Virus record (IMG/VR): IMGVR_UViG_3300028025_003127
Span: 1-32,351 of that record
DNA: 32,351 bases
Strand: one strand, 5' to 3'
Source of the DNA: a virus
Positions 7,829 through 16,705 of this stretch are shown here, one piece after another. The translations under genes were made by a program, and so were the position numbers. How positions within the stretch are numbered: position 1 is the stretch's first letter; each line of letters begins with the position of its first letter. The notes under the pieces are model-generated. The model did not search any database. It had not been told where the DNA came from and saw nothing but the letters and a program-made list of their open reading frames with translations.

Positions 7829-7837
7829 GAGTAGACA

Positions 7838-8290
7838 ATGCCTTTTACAAAATCGTTCGGGTTGGTTGGTGAGAACTGCGTGGTAACCATCGCATTCGGT
7901 GGTTTCCAAGACGGTGCGCCTTCCGCCTTCACCGCTAACACTTACACCTGTCTGGCTCGCTCAGTGCGTACCAGCACATCGGTAGATACAGCTGATGTAT
8001 CTGCACTTTGCGACACCACAAAGAAAATGCAGGTTACCAAAGCAAGTGGTTCTATTGACATCGAGTTGCTCGTAGATGGCACACAGCAGACTGATGGTTC
8101 CCCTATCTTTTTCAACAAAGAAGGCTACTATTGCCAGATTGTAATTACTCCAGGCGCTCTTAATGCAAAGACCTTTGTAGGCATCGTGACCGCTACCGGT
8201 ATCAGCATTGCTAACGGTGAAGCGGTAACAGAGACAGCGACAATCATGCTCGGCGCTAACGGTGTTGCTACCGCTTGGACATCCGCATAA
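7838..8290 (+). CDS. Major tail tube protein
   Basis: 150 residues, nearly all beta strand, with no Trp until the end and a very regular alternation (SGSIDIELLVDGTQQTDGSP, then GEAVTETATIMLGANGVA). These features and its place right before the frameshifted chaperone genes identify the tail tube subunit. It has its own strong ribosome site (TAGGAG, 8 bases before ATG) after a short gap, in keeping with high expression; most neighbours only overlap. The subunit stacks in rings whose number is set by the tape measure protein. Confidence 0.82.
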   Translation: MPFTKSFGLVGENCVVTIAFGGFQDGAPSAFTANTYTCLARSVRTSTSVDTADVSALCDTTKKMQVTKASGSIDIELLVDGTQQTDGSPIFFNKEGYYCQIVITPGALNAKTFVGIVTATGISIANGEAVTETATIMLGANGVATAWTSA

Positions 8291-8682
8291 TGGGTATAAA
8301 AGCCATCAAGGCGGTTGAGGCTGAAGCCGACCACGGTATTCTTGAAGTAGACCTCAGCGAGTGGGCTGGTGAAGGAGCGGTAGTACGCTTCCGTCAACCC
8401 AAGGCAGCAGACTACTTTCCGGATGCAGGTGACCTGCAAAAAATCAGGATGTCTTACGCTGAGATGGCACCAAACCTTTTGGTCAACTGTTTGATTATTG
8501 GCAAGTGTTACATACCGGATATTGATGACCCCAGCGATGCGGCTTTTATCCGGGTATTGCTTGACCTAAGCCGCAAGAATACTCAAGCGTTCTACGCTAT
8601 CTATTGGTCGTTCATCGGTAAGTATGTTGATGTATCGGTTACCAAAGAGGTAGACGAAGCAAAAAACGACTCGGCGGTGTAG
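8290..8682 (+). CDS. Tail assembly chaperone, short form (G)
   Basis: 130 residues in the zero frame. It is a soluble helper that coats the tape measure protein during tail assembly and is absent from the finished tail. The start overlaps the tail tube stop (ATAATGG). A perfect -1 slippery heptamer, A AAA AAC (8661-8667), lies just before the stop, so a fraction of ribosomes would extend into the next frame. The arrangement is the same as lambda G/GT and is seen in most siphoviruses. The sequence itself is not well conserved, so the role comes from position and the slip site. Confidence 0.85.
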   Translation: MGIKAIKAVEAEADHGILEVDLSEWAGEGAVVRFRQPKAADYFPDAGDLQKIRMSYAEMAPNLLVNCLIIGKCYIPDIDDPSDAAFIRVLLDLSRKNTQAFYAIYWSFIGKYVDVSVTKEVDEAKNDSAV

Positions 8683-8837
8683 GCCAACTTATCGCGTATT
8701 ACTGCGTGAAGTATCTACACCGTCATCCATCGGAAGTCGACCTAACCTTAGACCAGATTTGGGAAGTCGCTGTGATTGCTCAGGATCTCGAAAAGCACGA
8801 AGTCAACGTGATTAAAGCAACAAGGGGCATACTGTGA
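8290..8837 (+). CDS. Tail assembly chaperone, -1 frameshift fusion (GT)
   Basis: About 182 residues if ribosomes slip back one base at A AAA AAC (8661-8667). The -1 frame then reads KKRLGGVGQLIAYYCVKYLH and stays open to TGA at 8835-8837. The T part has conserved-looking helical segments (DLTLDQIWEVAVIAQDLEKH). This region has no start codon and no ribosome site of its own, which supports fusion. The final TGA overlaps the GTG start of the tape measure gene. The fusion is predicted from the slip site and open frame. Confidence 0.82.
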
Positions 8838-10420
8838 CAGTCGCAGAACTTACCGTCAAACTAGGCGTACAGGGACAAGGGCAGATTACCGCTGCCCTTG
8901 ACAAGACAAAGCAAAGCCTACAGAGCGTTGCACAATCCGCACGATCCGCAGGGTCAGCCATTGCCGGTATCGGTGGTGTTGCTATCGCTGGTAGCATCGC
9001 TGGATTCGGTATGCTTGGCAAAACTGCTTTTGATGCAGCTGTATCTTTTGAATCGCTCAACTCCCGGCTTACCGCTATCACTGGTAGTGGTGCAAAGGCA
9101 GCATCAATCTTAGATATGGTTCGCAAGGTTGCCGGGCCTTCCCCCTTCACCTTTAGCCAGTTGGCTAACTTGGCTGTAGGTCTTGAATCTATCGGGCTTG
9201 AAACTAACGCTCTACTACCACGGCTTGCTAACCTTGGAGCCGCATTCGGTGCTGATGAAGAGCATCTAAAATCATTGCTAAACATGGTCGGTAAGTTCAA
9301 AGTGGGACAGATGCCGGATGCCGAGCAGATGGCAATGTTTGGAATGAGCCGCTCCCAGTTTGCCAAGGAAGGCATAAAGTTTGACAGGGGCGGTGGTCTT
9401 GAACAGGGTCAAGAGCTAAAGGTGTTTGAAACCTTTATAAAGATTATTGATACCAAATACTCCAGTATGCTTGATCAGTTATCTGGTGACACGGCTACAA
9501 AGTTAGCATCCCTTGAAGACGCATGGGAAGGGGCTATGCGTACGATTGGTCAGAAGTTGATTACAATCTTGACCCCTTACATCAAGTACGCTACCGACTT
9601 CCTTGGGCGCATGATGGACAGCGGAATCTTAGCGGATCTAACCGATAAGTTCTTTGGGCCAATGCAAGAGTTCACGAAGGGTTTTACCGATGGCAACGTA
9701 CAAGCAAGCGTAGATAAACTGCTAGCCTCTATCCTTGCTGTTGGTGCATCTATACCGGACATCCTGAGCGGTACATTCCAGAATATCGGGAAGATTCTAC
9801 AAAACTTCCTAACCAACATAAACGCGTCTATTGGTAAGTTGAATCCGTTACTAGCCGCCGAAGGTCATAAAAAGATAGATGACCTAAAAACCGATTATGT
9901 CTACGGTCGCATAAGCAAAGAGCAGCTTGATGCACGGCGTACCCAGATATCTAACGAGTACGGGTTTGGTGCTACCGGTGACATCATGCAGGGCGTGGAC
10001 TTTGGTAAACCCTTTGCTGAAGCGCAGAAGTTTGCCGACAGCATCATATCTAAGATGGCAGGTAGTAAAGCCCCTGAAGTAGGTGGGGTACCTAAGCCGT
10101 TCGGCCCTTACTTCAAACCGGGTGAAGAGCCGGGTATGGGTGGAACTACCGCAGGTGAAACGGGTGATTTGCTTCTCCGTATTGCAAACAATACCCAAGA
10201 GACCGCAGACGCTTTGACCCTACGGCGTGAGACTTTAGGCGGTGGGGCGATGGGTGCAATAGGGTTAACAGGTGCTGAGGTTGGGGCTGTCAACGCTTCC
10301 TACGGCAGGTTCGGTAATGGCTTGATTCCAGCAGGGACAGACCTTGAAAGAGCCATGCGTAGACTTATCCGAGATGAGGGTAGACGCAACGGGCAACCCG
10401 GCATAATGGGGCGATTCTGA
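8834..10420 (+). CDS. Tape measure protein
   Basis: 528 residues, starting at GTG (GTGA overlap with the chaperone stop). The first 45 residues (MTVAELTVKLGVQGQGQITAALDKTKQSLQ...) are the usual tape measure start, followed by an Ala/Gly-rich hydrophobic stretch (about 42-65, AGSAIAGIGGVAIAGSIAGFG) and a TMP core (FDAAVSFESLNSRLTAITGS ... FTFSQLANLAVGLESIG). The middle (about 240-340) is helical, with a hydrophobic pore-like segment. This protein sets tail length. At about 0.15 nm per residue it would give a short tail, near 80 nm, which is an inference. Next genes encode tail tip proteins, as expected. Confidence 0.9.
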   Translation: MTVAELTVKLGVQGQGQITAALDKTKQSLQSVAQSARSAGSAIAGIGGVAIAGSIAGFGMLGKTAFDAAVSFESLNSRLTAITGSGAKAASILDMVRKVAGPSPFTFSQLANLAVGLESIGLETNALLPRLANLGAAFGADEEHLKSLLNMVGKFKVGQMPDAEQMAMFGMSRSQFAKEGIKFDRGGGLEQGQELKVFETFIKIIDTKYSSMLDQLSGDTATKLASLEDAWEGAMRTIGQKLITILTPYIKYATDFLGRMMDSGILADLTDKFFGPMQEFTKGFTDGNVQASVDKLLASILAVGASIPDILSGTFQNIGKILQNFLTNINASIGKLNPLLAAEGHKKIDDLKTDYVYGRISKEQLDARRTQISNEYGFGATGDIMQGVDFGKPFAEAQKFADSIISKMAGSKAPEVGGVPKPFGPYFKPGEEPGMGGTTAGETGDLLLRIANNTQETADALTLRRETLGGGAMGAIGLTGAEVGAVNASYGRFGNGLIPAGTDLERAMRRLIRDEGRRNGQPGIMGRF

Positions 10421-12642
10421 TGGCTAACATTCACCCGCTACTAGTCGAGTTCGATGTACCTGAGCCGCGTCCGCAGTTCGGTAGGCTTATGGTTCCACTT
10501 GATGGAACTAAGGTAGACCTAACCAACAGCAACAATATTTGGCAAGACCCTGCCACACTTACGATGATGCTTGCCCCGCTACCGGTTACACCTTCATGGC
10601 GTACAAGTTACAGCGGATCCTATGCGAGATACCAAAAGACCGACTACACCTTGATAACTGCAGCTAAGTGGAAGCAAATGCAGATTCGGGCATCCGGTGA
10701 TTACTACCTACAATCCTTGGACGTTACCGAGCGGGCTACGCTTACAACTGCCTTCAGTGCAAACCAGCCGGTCTACCTTAGCCTCTACGTTCCTGGACTC
10801 AAAGACACCGACAAAAGCATCATCCTAAAGGCTGGCTGGGGTGTTGGTTCTGCTGGAAGCGTTGAGGTTTGGTTTGCCGCTAACGGCTCTGCTCAAGTGT
10901 ACAAGTCTGGCGTGTTGGTTGGAAGTTATGACCGGGGAGACGCGAACATCGCTCCTGCGGTAGGCACCACTGCAAGTAAATCAAGCCGCTCTGACTTCAT
11001 CTCTATTATGATGATTCCCGCTAGACGGCGGGAGCTGATAGTAGCAACATCAAACGGCACTCACTTTTCCCATGTCTTTAGTGACCTAAGCGCAGGGACA
11101 AGTAATACGATTGTTCCGGCTGCGGCGTTCTCTTGGTTGGTACCTTCCGGTCAAGCCACGGTGCAGCTCGCAAAGTGTGCCTTTGAGACATCTGGCTACA
11201 TTCTTTCTAATGTAAAGAGCCTGCGATATCCGCCTCCAACCGGTGCTACCTTTGGTCATACCTACGCGCAAGACTCTATAGGCATTGGTGCTGTTACTTC
11301 CGATGTGACTCTTGTAAAGGCAGACGGTACAACATACACGCCTAACGGTGTTATCAAGGATGTAAGGGCAAAGGTAACCCTTACCGGCGGTACTGGCACT
11401 TATGGTATTTATTCCGTTGAAGCAGTCTACGATGCCCCGGTTGGGTCTACCTACGATGGAACCGTAGACGTTACCCAGTACATAAAGTCACTGAGCATAA
11501 GCGTAGATGAAGACGGCAAAGCCAGCTGCAACATTGGTGCCATTGCGGGTCTGTTGGTTGAGGCTGGAGTAGAACAGCCAGACGTAACCTCAGACCGACC
11601 GGTTAGGATTGCTCTAAGCGATGGGGCTACACCGACACCAACTTATCAAGATATCTTCCGAGGTACGCTTCAGCCTCCCAAGATTGAATATCTAGATCGT
11701 GATACGTCTTACAACTGGGCAACATATGTCTATCAAGGCACCGACCGTAGCGGTGACTTTGACCTTGCGTGGTTGGTCGAGTCTTTCCCTTACGATGGTT
11801 ATTTGGCAGGTAATGCTATTCTGGATTTAATGCTAATCGCTGGCTATACCGATATTTATTTCAGCGGTGACTTTCCTTTACAAGATTTGCCGTATACCAC
11901 GAACGTATCCAAGGGACAGTACAGCCTTGCTCCTGATTACGGCGATACGGTGCAGTCTTACCTAGACAAAATCAAGCAAGAGTACTACGCTACTTGGATA
12001 ACCGGATGGATGCCGACCGCTTCCGGCTACTACTACCAGTGGCTTGATGTGAACGCGGCTAGTACTGCATCCACGATGACCCTATACCAAAGCATAGCGG
12101 CGGCAACTACGGCAGGAGTGACCGAAGTACTACGACCACAAAGGGTTATCCGTACACTCAATAGTTACTATGAGCAGCCTGAATGCACTCAGGTAACCGT
12201 CATCGGTCAAGACCCTAACACCGGGCTTTTCATTCCATACACGCAGATAGATGCAGCGGCAGAGGATGCGGACACACCACCGGCAACACGCCCAAGGAAC
12301 TGGCGTGGCAGACCGGTATGCTACCAGTATCGTGACCCTGCCCTGAATACCTTAGATGCAGTTACGGCTGCCTGCTTGATGCTTTATAGCCGCTTGACTA
12401 CCGGGCGCACTATGATTGAGTTCGACGCTACTTTTTTGGTTTACAACAATAGCAACCGGCCTGTCTGGCTTGGTGATGTCATCAAGCTTATGGATACAGA
12501 CGGGGTAGCCGTGCTGGGCAACTACCGGATTATTGCCATCCCGCAAATCGAGTTTGTGCAGGAGAACACACCCGGATCAAGCACCTTGTTCAACGTCCGC
12601 CGAGCATCCTATCGGGCGGTCTACGTGAGCGCAGGGACGTAG
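10420..12642 (+). CDS. Large tail tip protein (hub or distal tail-like)
   Basis: 740 residues; the start overlaps the tape measure stop (TGATG). The first ~270 residues include a lectin-like beta-sandwich (PVYLSLYVPGLKDTDKSII ... SVEVWFAANGSAQVYKSG). From about residue 350 there is a segment typical of tail hub proteins (DVTQYIKSLSISVDEDGKAS, then FRGTLQPPKIEYLDRD), and the C-terminus carries LGDVIKLMDTDGVAVLGNYRI. Hub-like proteins sit at the end of the tail tube and hold the tip fibres. Position after the tape measure supports this. The assignment to hub rather than distal tail protein is uncertain. Confidence 0.6.
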   Translation: MANIHPLLVEFDVPEPRPQFGRLMVPLDGTKVDLTNSNNIWQDPATLTMMLAPLPVTPSWRTSYSGSYARYQKTDYTLITAAKWKQMQIRASGDYYLQSLDVTERATLTTAFSANQPVYLSLYVPGLKDTDKSIILKAGWGVGSAGSVEVWFAANGSAQVYKSGVLVGSYDRGDANIAPAVGTTASKSSRSDFISIMMIPARRRELIVATSNGTHFSHVFSDLSAGTSNTIVPAAAFSWLVPSGQATVQLAKCAFETSGYILSNVKSLRYPPPTGATFGHTYAQDSIGIGAVTSDVTLVKADGTTYTPNGVIKDVRAKVTLTGGTGTYGIYSVEAVYDAPVGSTYDGTVDVTQYIKSLSISVDEDGKASCNIGAIAGLLVEAGVEQPDVTSDRPVRIALSDGATPTPTYQDIFRGTLQPPKIEYLDRDTSYNWATYVYQGTDRSGDFDLAWLVESFPYDGYLAGNAILDLMLIAGYTDIYFSGDFPLQDLPYTTNVSKGQYSLAPDYGDTVQSYLDKIKQEYYATWITGWMPTASGYYYQWLDVNAASTASTMTLYQSIAAATTAGVTEVLRPQRVIRTLNSYYEQPECTQVTVIGQDPNTGLFIPYTQIDAAAEDADTPPATRPRNWRGRPVCYQYRDPALNTLDAVTAACLMLYSRLTTGRTMIEFDATFLVYNNSNRPVWLGDVIKLMDTDGVAVLGNYRIIAIPQIEFVQENTPGSSTLFNVRRASYRAVYVSAGT

Positions 12643-12643
12643 T

Positions 12644-15577
12644 ATGCCATACATTGACGGCACAAGAACTGCCACGCTCACGATGAGCCATACGCAGAAC
12701 GTCTTGGTGCGTATCTGGAATCCTTTCGCAACTCAACCGCTGGAGCCTGACTACGATACGCACTTTACTAACTTTACCTTTGGTGGGCATCTAGGCTTTA
12801 CAGCATCGCTTGCCATCGTTACCAACGTAGTAGCACCATCACCTGGAGCGGCTTGGACTTGGGAACTTAGGGCTAACATCACGGTCAACAACGGACACGG
12901 TAGCACCAACAGTTCGTATACCGTGCTGGCATCCGGCAGTGAAACCGGATCCACCACGTACGCGGATGCTTCCGTAACCTGTGCTGGTACTTTCTCCGCA
13001 TCGGTTGGTGTTGACAAACTTTGGGACATTGCTGAGGATTCCTATTCGTCATCTGTTGCACCTACACGCTTCCCAAGCCTAACCGGTTACACTTGGTACG
13101 AACGCACCACCACGAGCAGTACAGCGGCTTGTAGCCTATCTGCTGGCGGCTCATCGGTTGCCGTGTCAGCTGCGGCAACATCGAGGCGTAACGCAGACTA
13201 CACCGCAACCCTCAGCGCATCCGGTTCATGCGCTGGGGATGTAAGGCACGACTTTGCGATATCTCTTGTCAAGGTCAACGGCACCACCGTACACGACATA
13301 ACCCATGCCCACACTTTCCATAACCAGAGCGCCACGGAGTGGAGCCTAAGCATCTTGGGCGAGACCGACGGCTTTGGTATTGTTAGCACGGCATTTGGAA
13401 ACATCAGCACTTCATCATGCCTTGATCGCAATGTGTCTATCGTTGGCAGGATACGGGCTTGGGAGGGAGCGTATCCCGATAACCTCAATGTCATCGTAAC
13501 CGGCTATGACGGCGGTACACGTAGCATCATAAGTAGCGGCGGGTCATACGGTGGGCAAGACACGTTCGTAAACTACAGCACAACTACGGTATTGATTGAC
13601 CCTACCTATGGAAGCGACAGCAAGGTAACGACCTTGAATGATGTCCCTGCGTGGATATCTGCTGAGTTGCAAAGTAGCGGTCTAACAACCAACGGAGACT
13701 CAAGCACCGACAACCGGGTCTTGTTCCGGGGCTTCCGCTTCAATGGCTGGTCAATCACTGAGACAAATAATAGGGCTATCGCTGGCACTGGTAATGACAG
13801 GGCATATACACCTTACGAAGGCATGAGCGGCTACCGTTACCTTGCTATCCAAATCAAAGCCCAGACCGGCACCAACCAAGCCGGTTACATCGAACTAACC
13901 GATTACAAAGCGAACACCAAACGGTGGCAGGTTGTGGCTCCTACGACCTCCTACAGCACGGTTACACTTGACCTTTGCTCACCGGACATCTGGAGCTTTG
14001 GAGCCTTGCCCGCTGCCGAAGATAAAGACAACCCTTACCCACGGAAGAACCTAACCAATGCGGCGTACGCTGGTAACGAGTCTTTTGATACGGCTTACTG
14101 GGGTATCACTAGCTGCAGACGGTTGCGTGTGTCAAGCGGATCTATTGACATCGGTACAACAACTCTGGTCTACACCAACACCGATAGCACCTACTGCCCT
14201 GACAGTTTCACTGCTCAGTTTGAACGCATCACACCTGCCGTGGTTAGTGAGTCTGAAACCACAACTTACTACTATGGGCGTAGATTTTGGCAACAGGACA
14301 GAGACGGCAGATGCGAAGAAGAATCCGATGTTTACTGGCAAATGACGGTGGGCGGTGTTACCGGGGTAACAACCTACAGCCTTCAGCCAGTAACGATCAG
14401 CGGGTTGGTTAGCGAGATAAACACCTCCGATGATGGCATTGTTCGGCATCCTGGCTGGACGGCAACGAACAGCGTAGCCTACCCGGCTGGTGCTACCTGC
14501 ACGGTATCTCAACCGCCATTGCGTGATTGTTTCCTCAACGGCGTAACCGGCTACAGTACATGGCTTTATGGTGGCGGCATCCTTGCAACCCCACACGCTA
14601 CGACCGGTACAGAGTTCTCATACGGGCATCAGATAGCACAAGGTACCATCACAGCCCAGACGCTCTTTGATCGCATCAATGGCAACTTCCCGCCTGACTT
14701 GTACGACCCGTTCGACATCAACGGCGGTACGGATGCGGCCTTGTATCTGGCTGGTGGTTCTTTGCTCAGGGGTATCGCTCACGGTGCTATCTTGGACGAT
14801 GCGGGAGACCCTGCAACCACCGGTACAGTTGACTTGCTACTTGCTAGCACGAGCGCCAACAGAGGTACAGATTCCACGCTTGATGCCGAAGGACGCTACT
14901 ACACATCAGCGCCCTGGGGCTTGGGTGAAAGTAACCATGATGTCATACAAGGCACTAACAATATTGGTTTAGATCCGCTTCACACCTCGCACCGCTTCCG
15001 CTCTTGGTTCCGCAGCTTGACGGCGGCAGGAGGTTGTCTGTCGGTTGATGTAGCCCCGAACCAAAGGCTCTGCTATGCCAACGTTGAAAGCCATACCGTG
15101 GTGCTACACTTTGCAGATGGCCCTAACGCTTCAAACTTTGTTGAGGTAACAACATCGATAACCGAGGTTGACTGTGTAGCGATTGCCTACGACCCTACGA
15201 GCGCATCCGGTAGGCTTTACATCTTGGTTGAGAAGCAATCAGGTGGTGGGATAGATTCCTACTACACCGATGATGAAGGGGCAACCGTAAGCATGGCAAC
15301 AGTAGTAAGTACAACCGGGACACACGTTAGCGTAGGCATCAACCCGATGGGTAAGCGTATTGTAGCCTTCCGTGGTACAGGTAACGACCTCCACAGGGTC
15401 ATCTACGACCCACAGGGTAACGTCATCACGGCATCATCTGCGGTAGTAGCCAGCGGGGTACAGAACGACCAGACGGCTATAAGTTGGAGGCTTGGAAACT
15501 GGTACCTTTACTACCACGACACGGCGGCGGGTATCACGCAGCTGGTAAGTGTGGATGATGGCGAGACTTTCGCCTAA
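12644..15577 (+). CDS. Large tail tip/fibre protein with Asp-box (sialidase-like) C-terminus
   Basis: 977 residues. It is beta-rich throughout and Ser/Thr-rich, with several carbohydrate-module-like regions and a region around residues 340-450 (GYRYLAIQIKAQTGTNQAGYIEL) that resembles a galactose-binding fold. The last ~150 residues contain Asp-box-like motifs (YYTDDEGATVS and, at the very end, SVDDGETFA), as found in BNR/sialidase propellers, but no full set of blades is visible. The protein stops right at the final motif. It probably binds, and may cut, cell-surface sugars. It is the last gene before the lysis gene. No catalytic residues can be named. Confidence 0.6.
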   Translation: MPYIDGTRTATLTMSHTQNVLVRIWNPFATQPLEPDYDTHFTNFTFGGHLGFTASLAIVTNVVAPSPGAAWTWELRANITVNNGHGSTNSSYTVLASGSETGSTTYADASVTCAGTFSASVGVDKLWDIAEDSYSSSVAPTRFPSLTGYTWYERTTTSSTAACSLSAGGSSVAVSAAATSRRNADYTATLSASGSCAGDVRHDFAISLVKVNGTTVHDITHAHTFHNQSATEWSLSILGETDGFGIVSTAFGNISTSSCLDRNVSIVGRIRAWEGAYPDNLNVIVTGYDGGTRSIISSGGSYGGQDTFVNYSTTTVLIDPTYGSDSKVTTLNDVPAWISAELQSSGLTTNGDSSTDNRVLFRGFRFNGWSITETNNRAIAGTGNDRAYTPYEGMSGYRYLAIQIKAQTGTNQAGYIELTDYKANTKRWQVVAPTTSYSTVTLDLCSPDIWSFGALPAAEDKDNPYPRKNLTNAAYAGNESFDTAYWGITSCRRLRVSSGSIDIGTTTLVYTNTDSTYCPDSFTAQFERITPAVVSESETTTYYYGRRFWQQDRDGRCEEESDVYWQMTVGGVTGVTTYSLQPVTISGLVSEINTSDDGIVRHPGWTATNSVAYPAGATCTVSQPPLRDCFLNGVTGYSTWLYGGGILATPHATTGTEFSYGHQIAQGTITAQTLFDRINGNFPPDLYDPFDINGGTDAALYLAGGSLLRGIAHGAILDDAGDPATTGTVDLLLASTSANRGTDSTLDAEGRYYTSAPWGLGESNHDVIQGTNNIGLDPLHTSHRFRSWFRSLTAAGGCLSVDVAPNQRLCYANVESHTVVLHFADGPNASNFVEVTTSITEVDCVAIAYDPTSASGRLYILVEKQSGGGIDSYYTDDEGATVSMATVVSTTGTHVSVGINPMGKRIVAFRGTGNDLHRVIYDPQGNVITASSAVVASGVQNDQTAISWRLGNWYLYYHDTAAGITQLVSVDDGETFA

Positions 15578-15590
15578 AGAAAAATGGGTG

Positions 15591-15630
15591 GTGGGCAGCA
15601 GGAACAGCAACCGAGGAGGACTGCCCACCG
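15591..15630 (+). repeat. Inverted repeat between tail and endolysin genes
   Basis: GGTGGGCAG and CTGCCCACC can pair as a 9-bp stem around a long loop that contains an AGGAGG sequence. There is no U-tract, so it is not a standard terminator. It may slow or cut the mRNA before the endolysin gene. A 19-codon frame starting at ATG 15585 also spans it, but I see no support for a protein. Confidence 0.45.
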
Positions 15631-15664
15631 TGTCGGGAGATAAGATCGACAAAGGAAATATATC

Positions 15665-16201
15665 ATGCTGAGACCAATCGCTTTACGTGCAGCTAAGGAA
15701 GCCATCGATAATGTTGGTGTGCAGGAAACCGGGGACAACAGGGGCAAGGCGGTAGAAATATACCAAGCCTCCACCACGCCACCTGTGCCACCCGGTAGCC
15801 CTTGGTGTGCTGCTTTTGTGGTTTATCGGTTGCGCAATGCGGCTCATGACCTAGCCCTTGACATCCCGGCAGACTGGCCACGCTCGGCATACTGTCCCGA
15901 TCACGGCAACTGGGCAAGGAAGACCAAGAACTGGTTGAGCGTGAAGGATGCGGAAGCAGACCCAAGCAAGGTACGCATCGGTGATTTGATTTGCTTCTGG
16001 TTTGCGCCACTCAACCGGCTGGCTCATATCGGTATCGTGACCGGTGTCTTTCCATGGGGTGTCAAGACGGTAGAAGGCAACACCAGCCCAGAGATGGAAG
16101 ATGAAGACCAAGTAAAGCGGGAAGGTGACGGTGTCTACCGCAAAGCCAGAGCATGGCGCGAGCTTGGAAGCAACGGCGGCTTTGTACACATTGATTGGTA
16201 A
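15665..16201 (+). CDS. Endolysin, CHAP-domain amidase/endopeptidase
   Basis: 178 residues. The CHAP catalytic set is visible in the right order: Cys48 in SPWCAAFV, His121 in LAHIGIV and Glu137/Asn139 in VEGNTSP. Such enzymes cut peptide or amide bonds of peptidoglycan. There is no signal peptide and no separate wall-binding domain, so release would need a holin. The ATG has an AAAGGA ribosome site 8 bases upstream, after a GGGAGATAAG motif. It is the last rightward late gene, facing the leftward operon. The substrate bond is unknown. Confidence 0.85.
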   Translation: MLRPIALRAAKEAIDNVGVQETGDNRGKAVEIYQASTTPPVPPGSPWCAAFVVYRLRNAAHDLALDIPADWPRSAYCPDHGNWARKTKNWLSVKDAEADPSKVRIGDLICFWFAPLNRLAHIGIVTGVFPWGVKTVEGNTSPEMEDEDQVKREGDGVYRKARAWRELGSNGGFVHIDW

Positions 16202-16261
16202 AATGAAGCAACGAACCCGGCAAGCCTCTCAACGATGCTCAAACCGCCGGGTCACTATTTG

Positions 16262-16286
16262 AACTTGTAAGAAAACCTTACAAGTT
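16262..16286. repeat. Perfect 10-bp palindrome (operator-like or hairpin)
   Basis: AACTTGTAAG and CTTACAAGTT are exact inverted arms separated by AAAAC. It lies between the endolysin stop and the terminator, in a convergent gap. A further pair, CCCGGC/GCCGGG, lies just upstream (about 16217-16250). The symmetry would suit a dimeric DNA-binding protein or an RNA hairpin; there is no direct sign of either. Confidence 0.5.
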
Positions 16287-16293
16287 GACGAAA

Positions 16294-16322
16294 AAAGACC
16301 CGATTGTTTAGATCGGGTCTTT
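16294..16322. terminator. Bidirectional terminator between convergent operons
   Basis: An 11-bp stem (AAAGACCCGAT / ATCGGGTCTTT) carries an A-run on the left and a T-run on the right, so it can end transcription from both sides: from the endolysin and from the leftward operon. Confidence 0.82.
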
Positions 16323-16383
16323 CCTCATCAGTCCAGCATCCAATAGTTGTTTTGGTTTCCCTTGCGGGTGCTAACAGTCTACC

Positions 16384-16695
16384 CTATTGTTCGTTAAGTC
16401 TTTGCAGGTGTCTAACGTAGCCCTTGAGTATCGAGTTGATTTCCCTCAGCTCCGCTATCTGCTGTTGAGCCTCGCACCACTTAGCCTGCCAGTCAATGCC
16501 GGGTTGCTCCGGCTCATCTTGCCGTTGTGGTTGCACCGTAAGAGTTACAAGTGATTGTTGATATCGATTGTATATCTTTGAAACTGTGCAGGCATTTACG
16601 CCAAGCACTTCAGATATCTTCTTTGGTGTATGCCCATCAGTTCTCATTTGAATGATGGCTTTACGTGTCTGCTCTGCTAAATGTTTTGCGCCCAT
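16384..16695 (-). CDS. Helix-turn-helix protein with coiled-coil tail
   Basis: 103 residues. Residues 8-50 (TRKAIIQMRTDGHTPKKISEVLGVNACTVSKIYNRY) form a Hin/IS630-type helix-turn-helix. The tail (QAKWCEAQQQIAELREINSILKGYVRHLQRL) is a coiled coil, which would allow dimerisation. The HTH also resembles those of transposases and small terminases, but the protein is too short for either and lacks a catalytic domain. A good ribosome site (GGAGATAAGTA-ATG) precedes it. It is the last gene of the leftward operon. Role as regulator is inferred. Confidence 0.65.
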   Translation of the reverse strand: MGAKHLAEQTRKAIIQMRTDGHTPKKISEVLGVNACTVSKIYNRYQQSLVTLTVQPQRQDEPEQPGIDWQAKWCEAQQQIAELREINSILKGYVRHLQRLNEQ

Positions 16696-16705
16696 TACTT
16701 ATCTC

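Noticed and set aside
8812-9375. Long minus-strand open frame (187 codons) against the tape measure gene
   Set aside because: It lies opposite a clear tape measure protein, has Pro/Ser-rich composition typical of a shadow frame, and no ribosome site.
14132-14596. Minus-strand open frame of 154 codons inside the tail tip gene
   Set aside because: Shadow of a well-supported coding gene; no promoter or start signal.
15585-15644. 19-codon frame (MGGGQQEQQPRRTAHRVGR) before the endolysin
   Set aside because: Spans an inverted repeat, with no convincing ribosome site; no support for translation.
16384-16695. Transposase or mobile element
   Set aside because: Only a helix-turn-helix and coiled coil are present, with no catalytic domain or flanking repeats.
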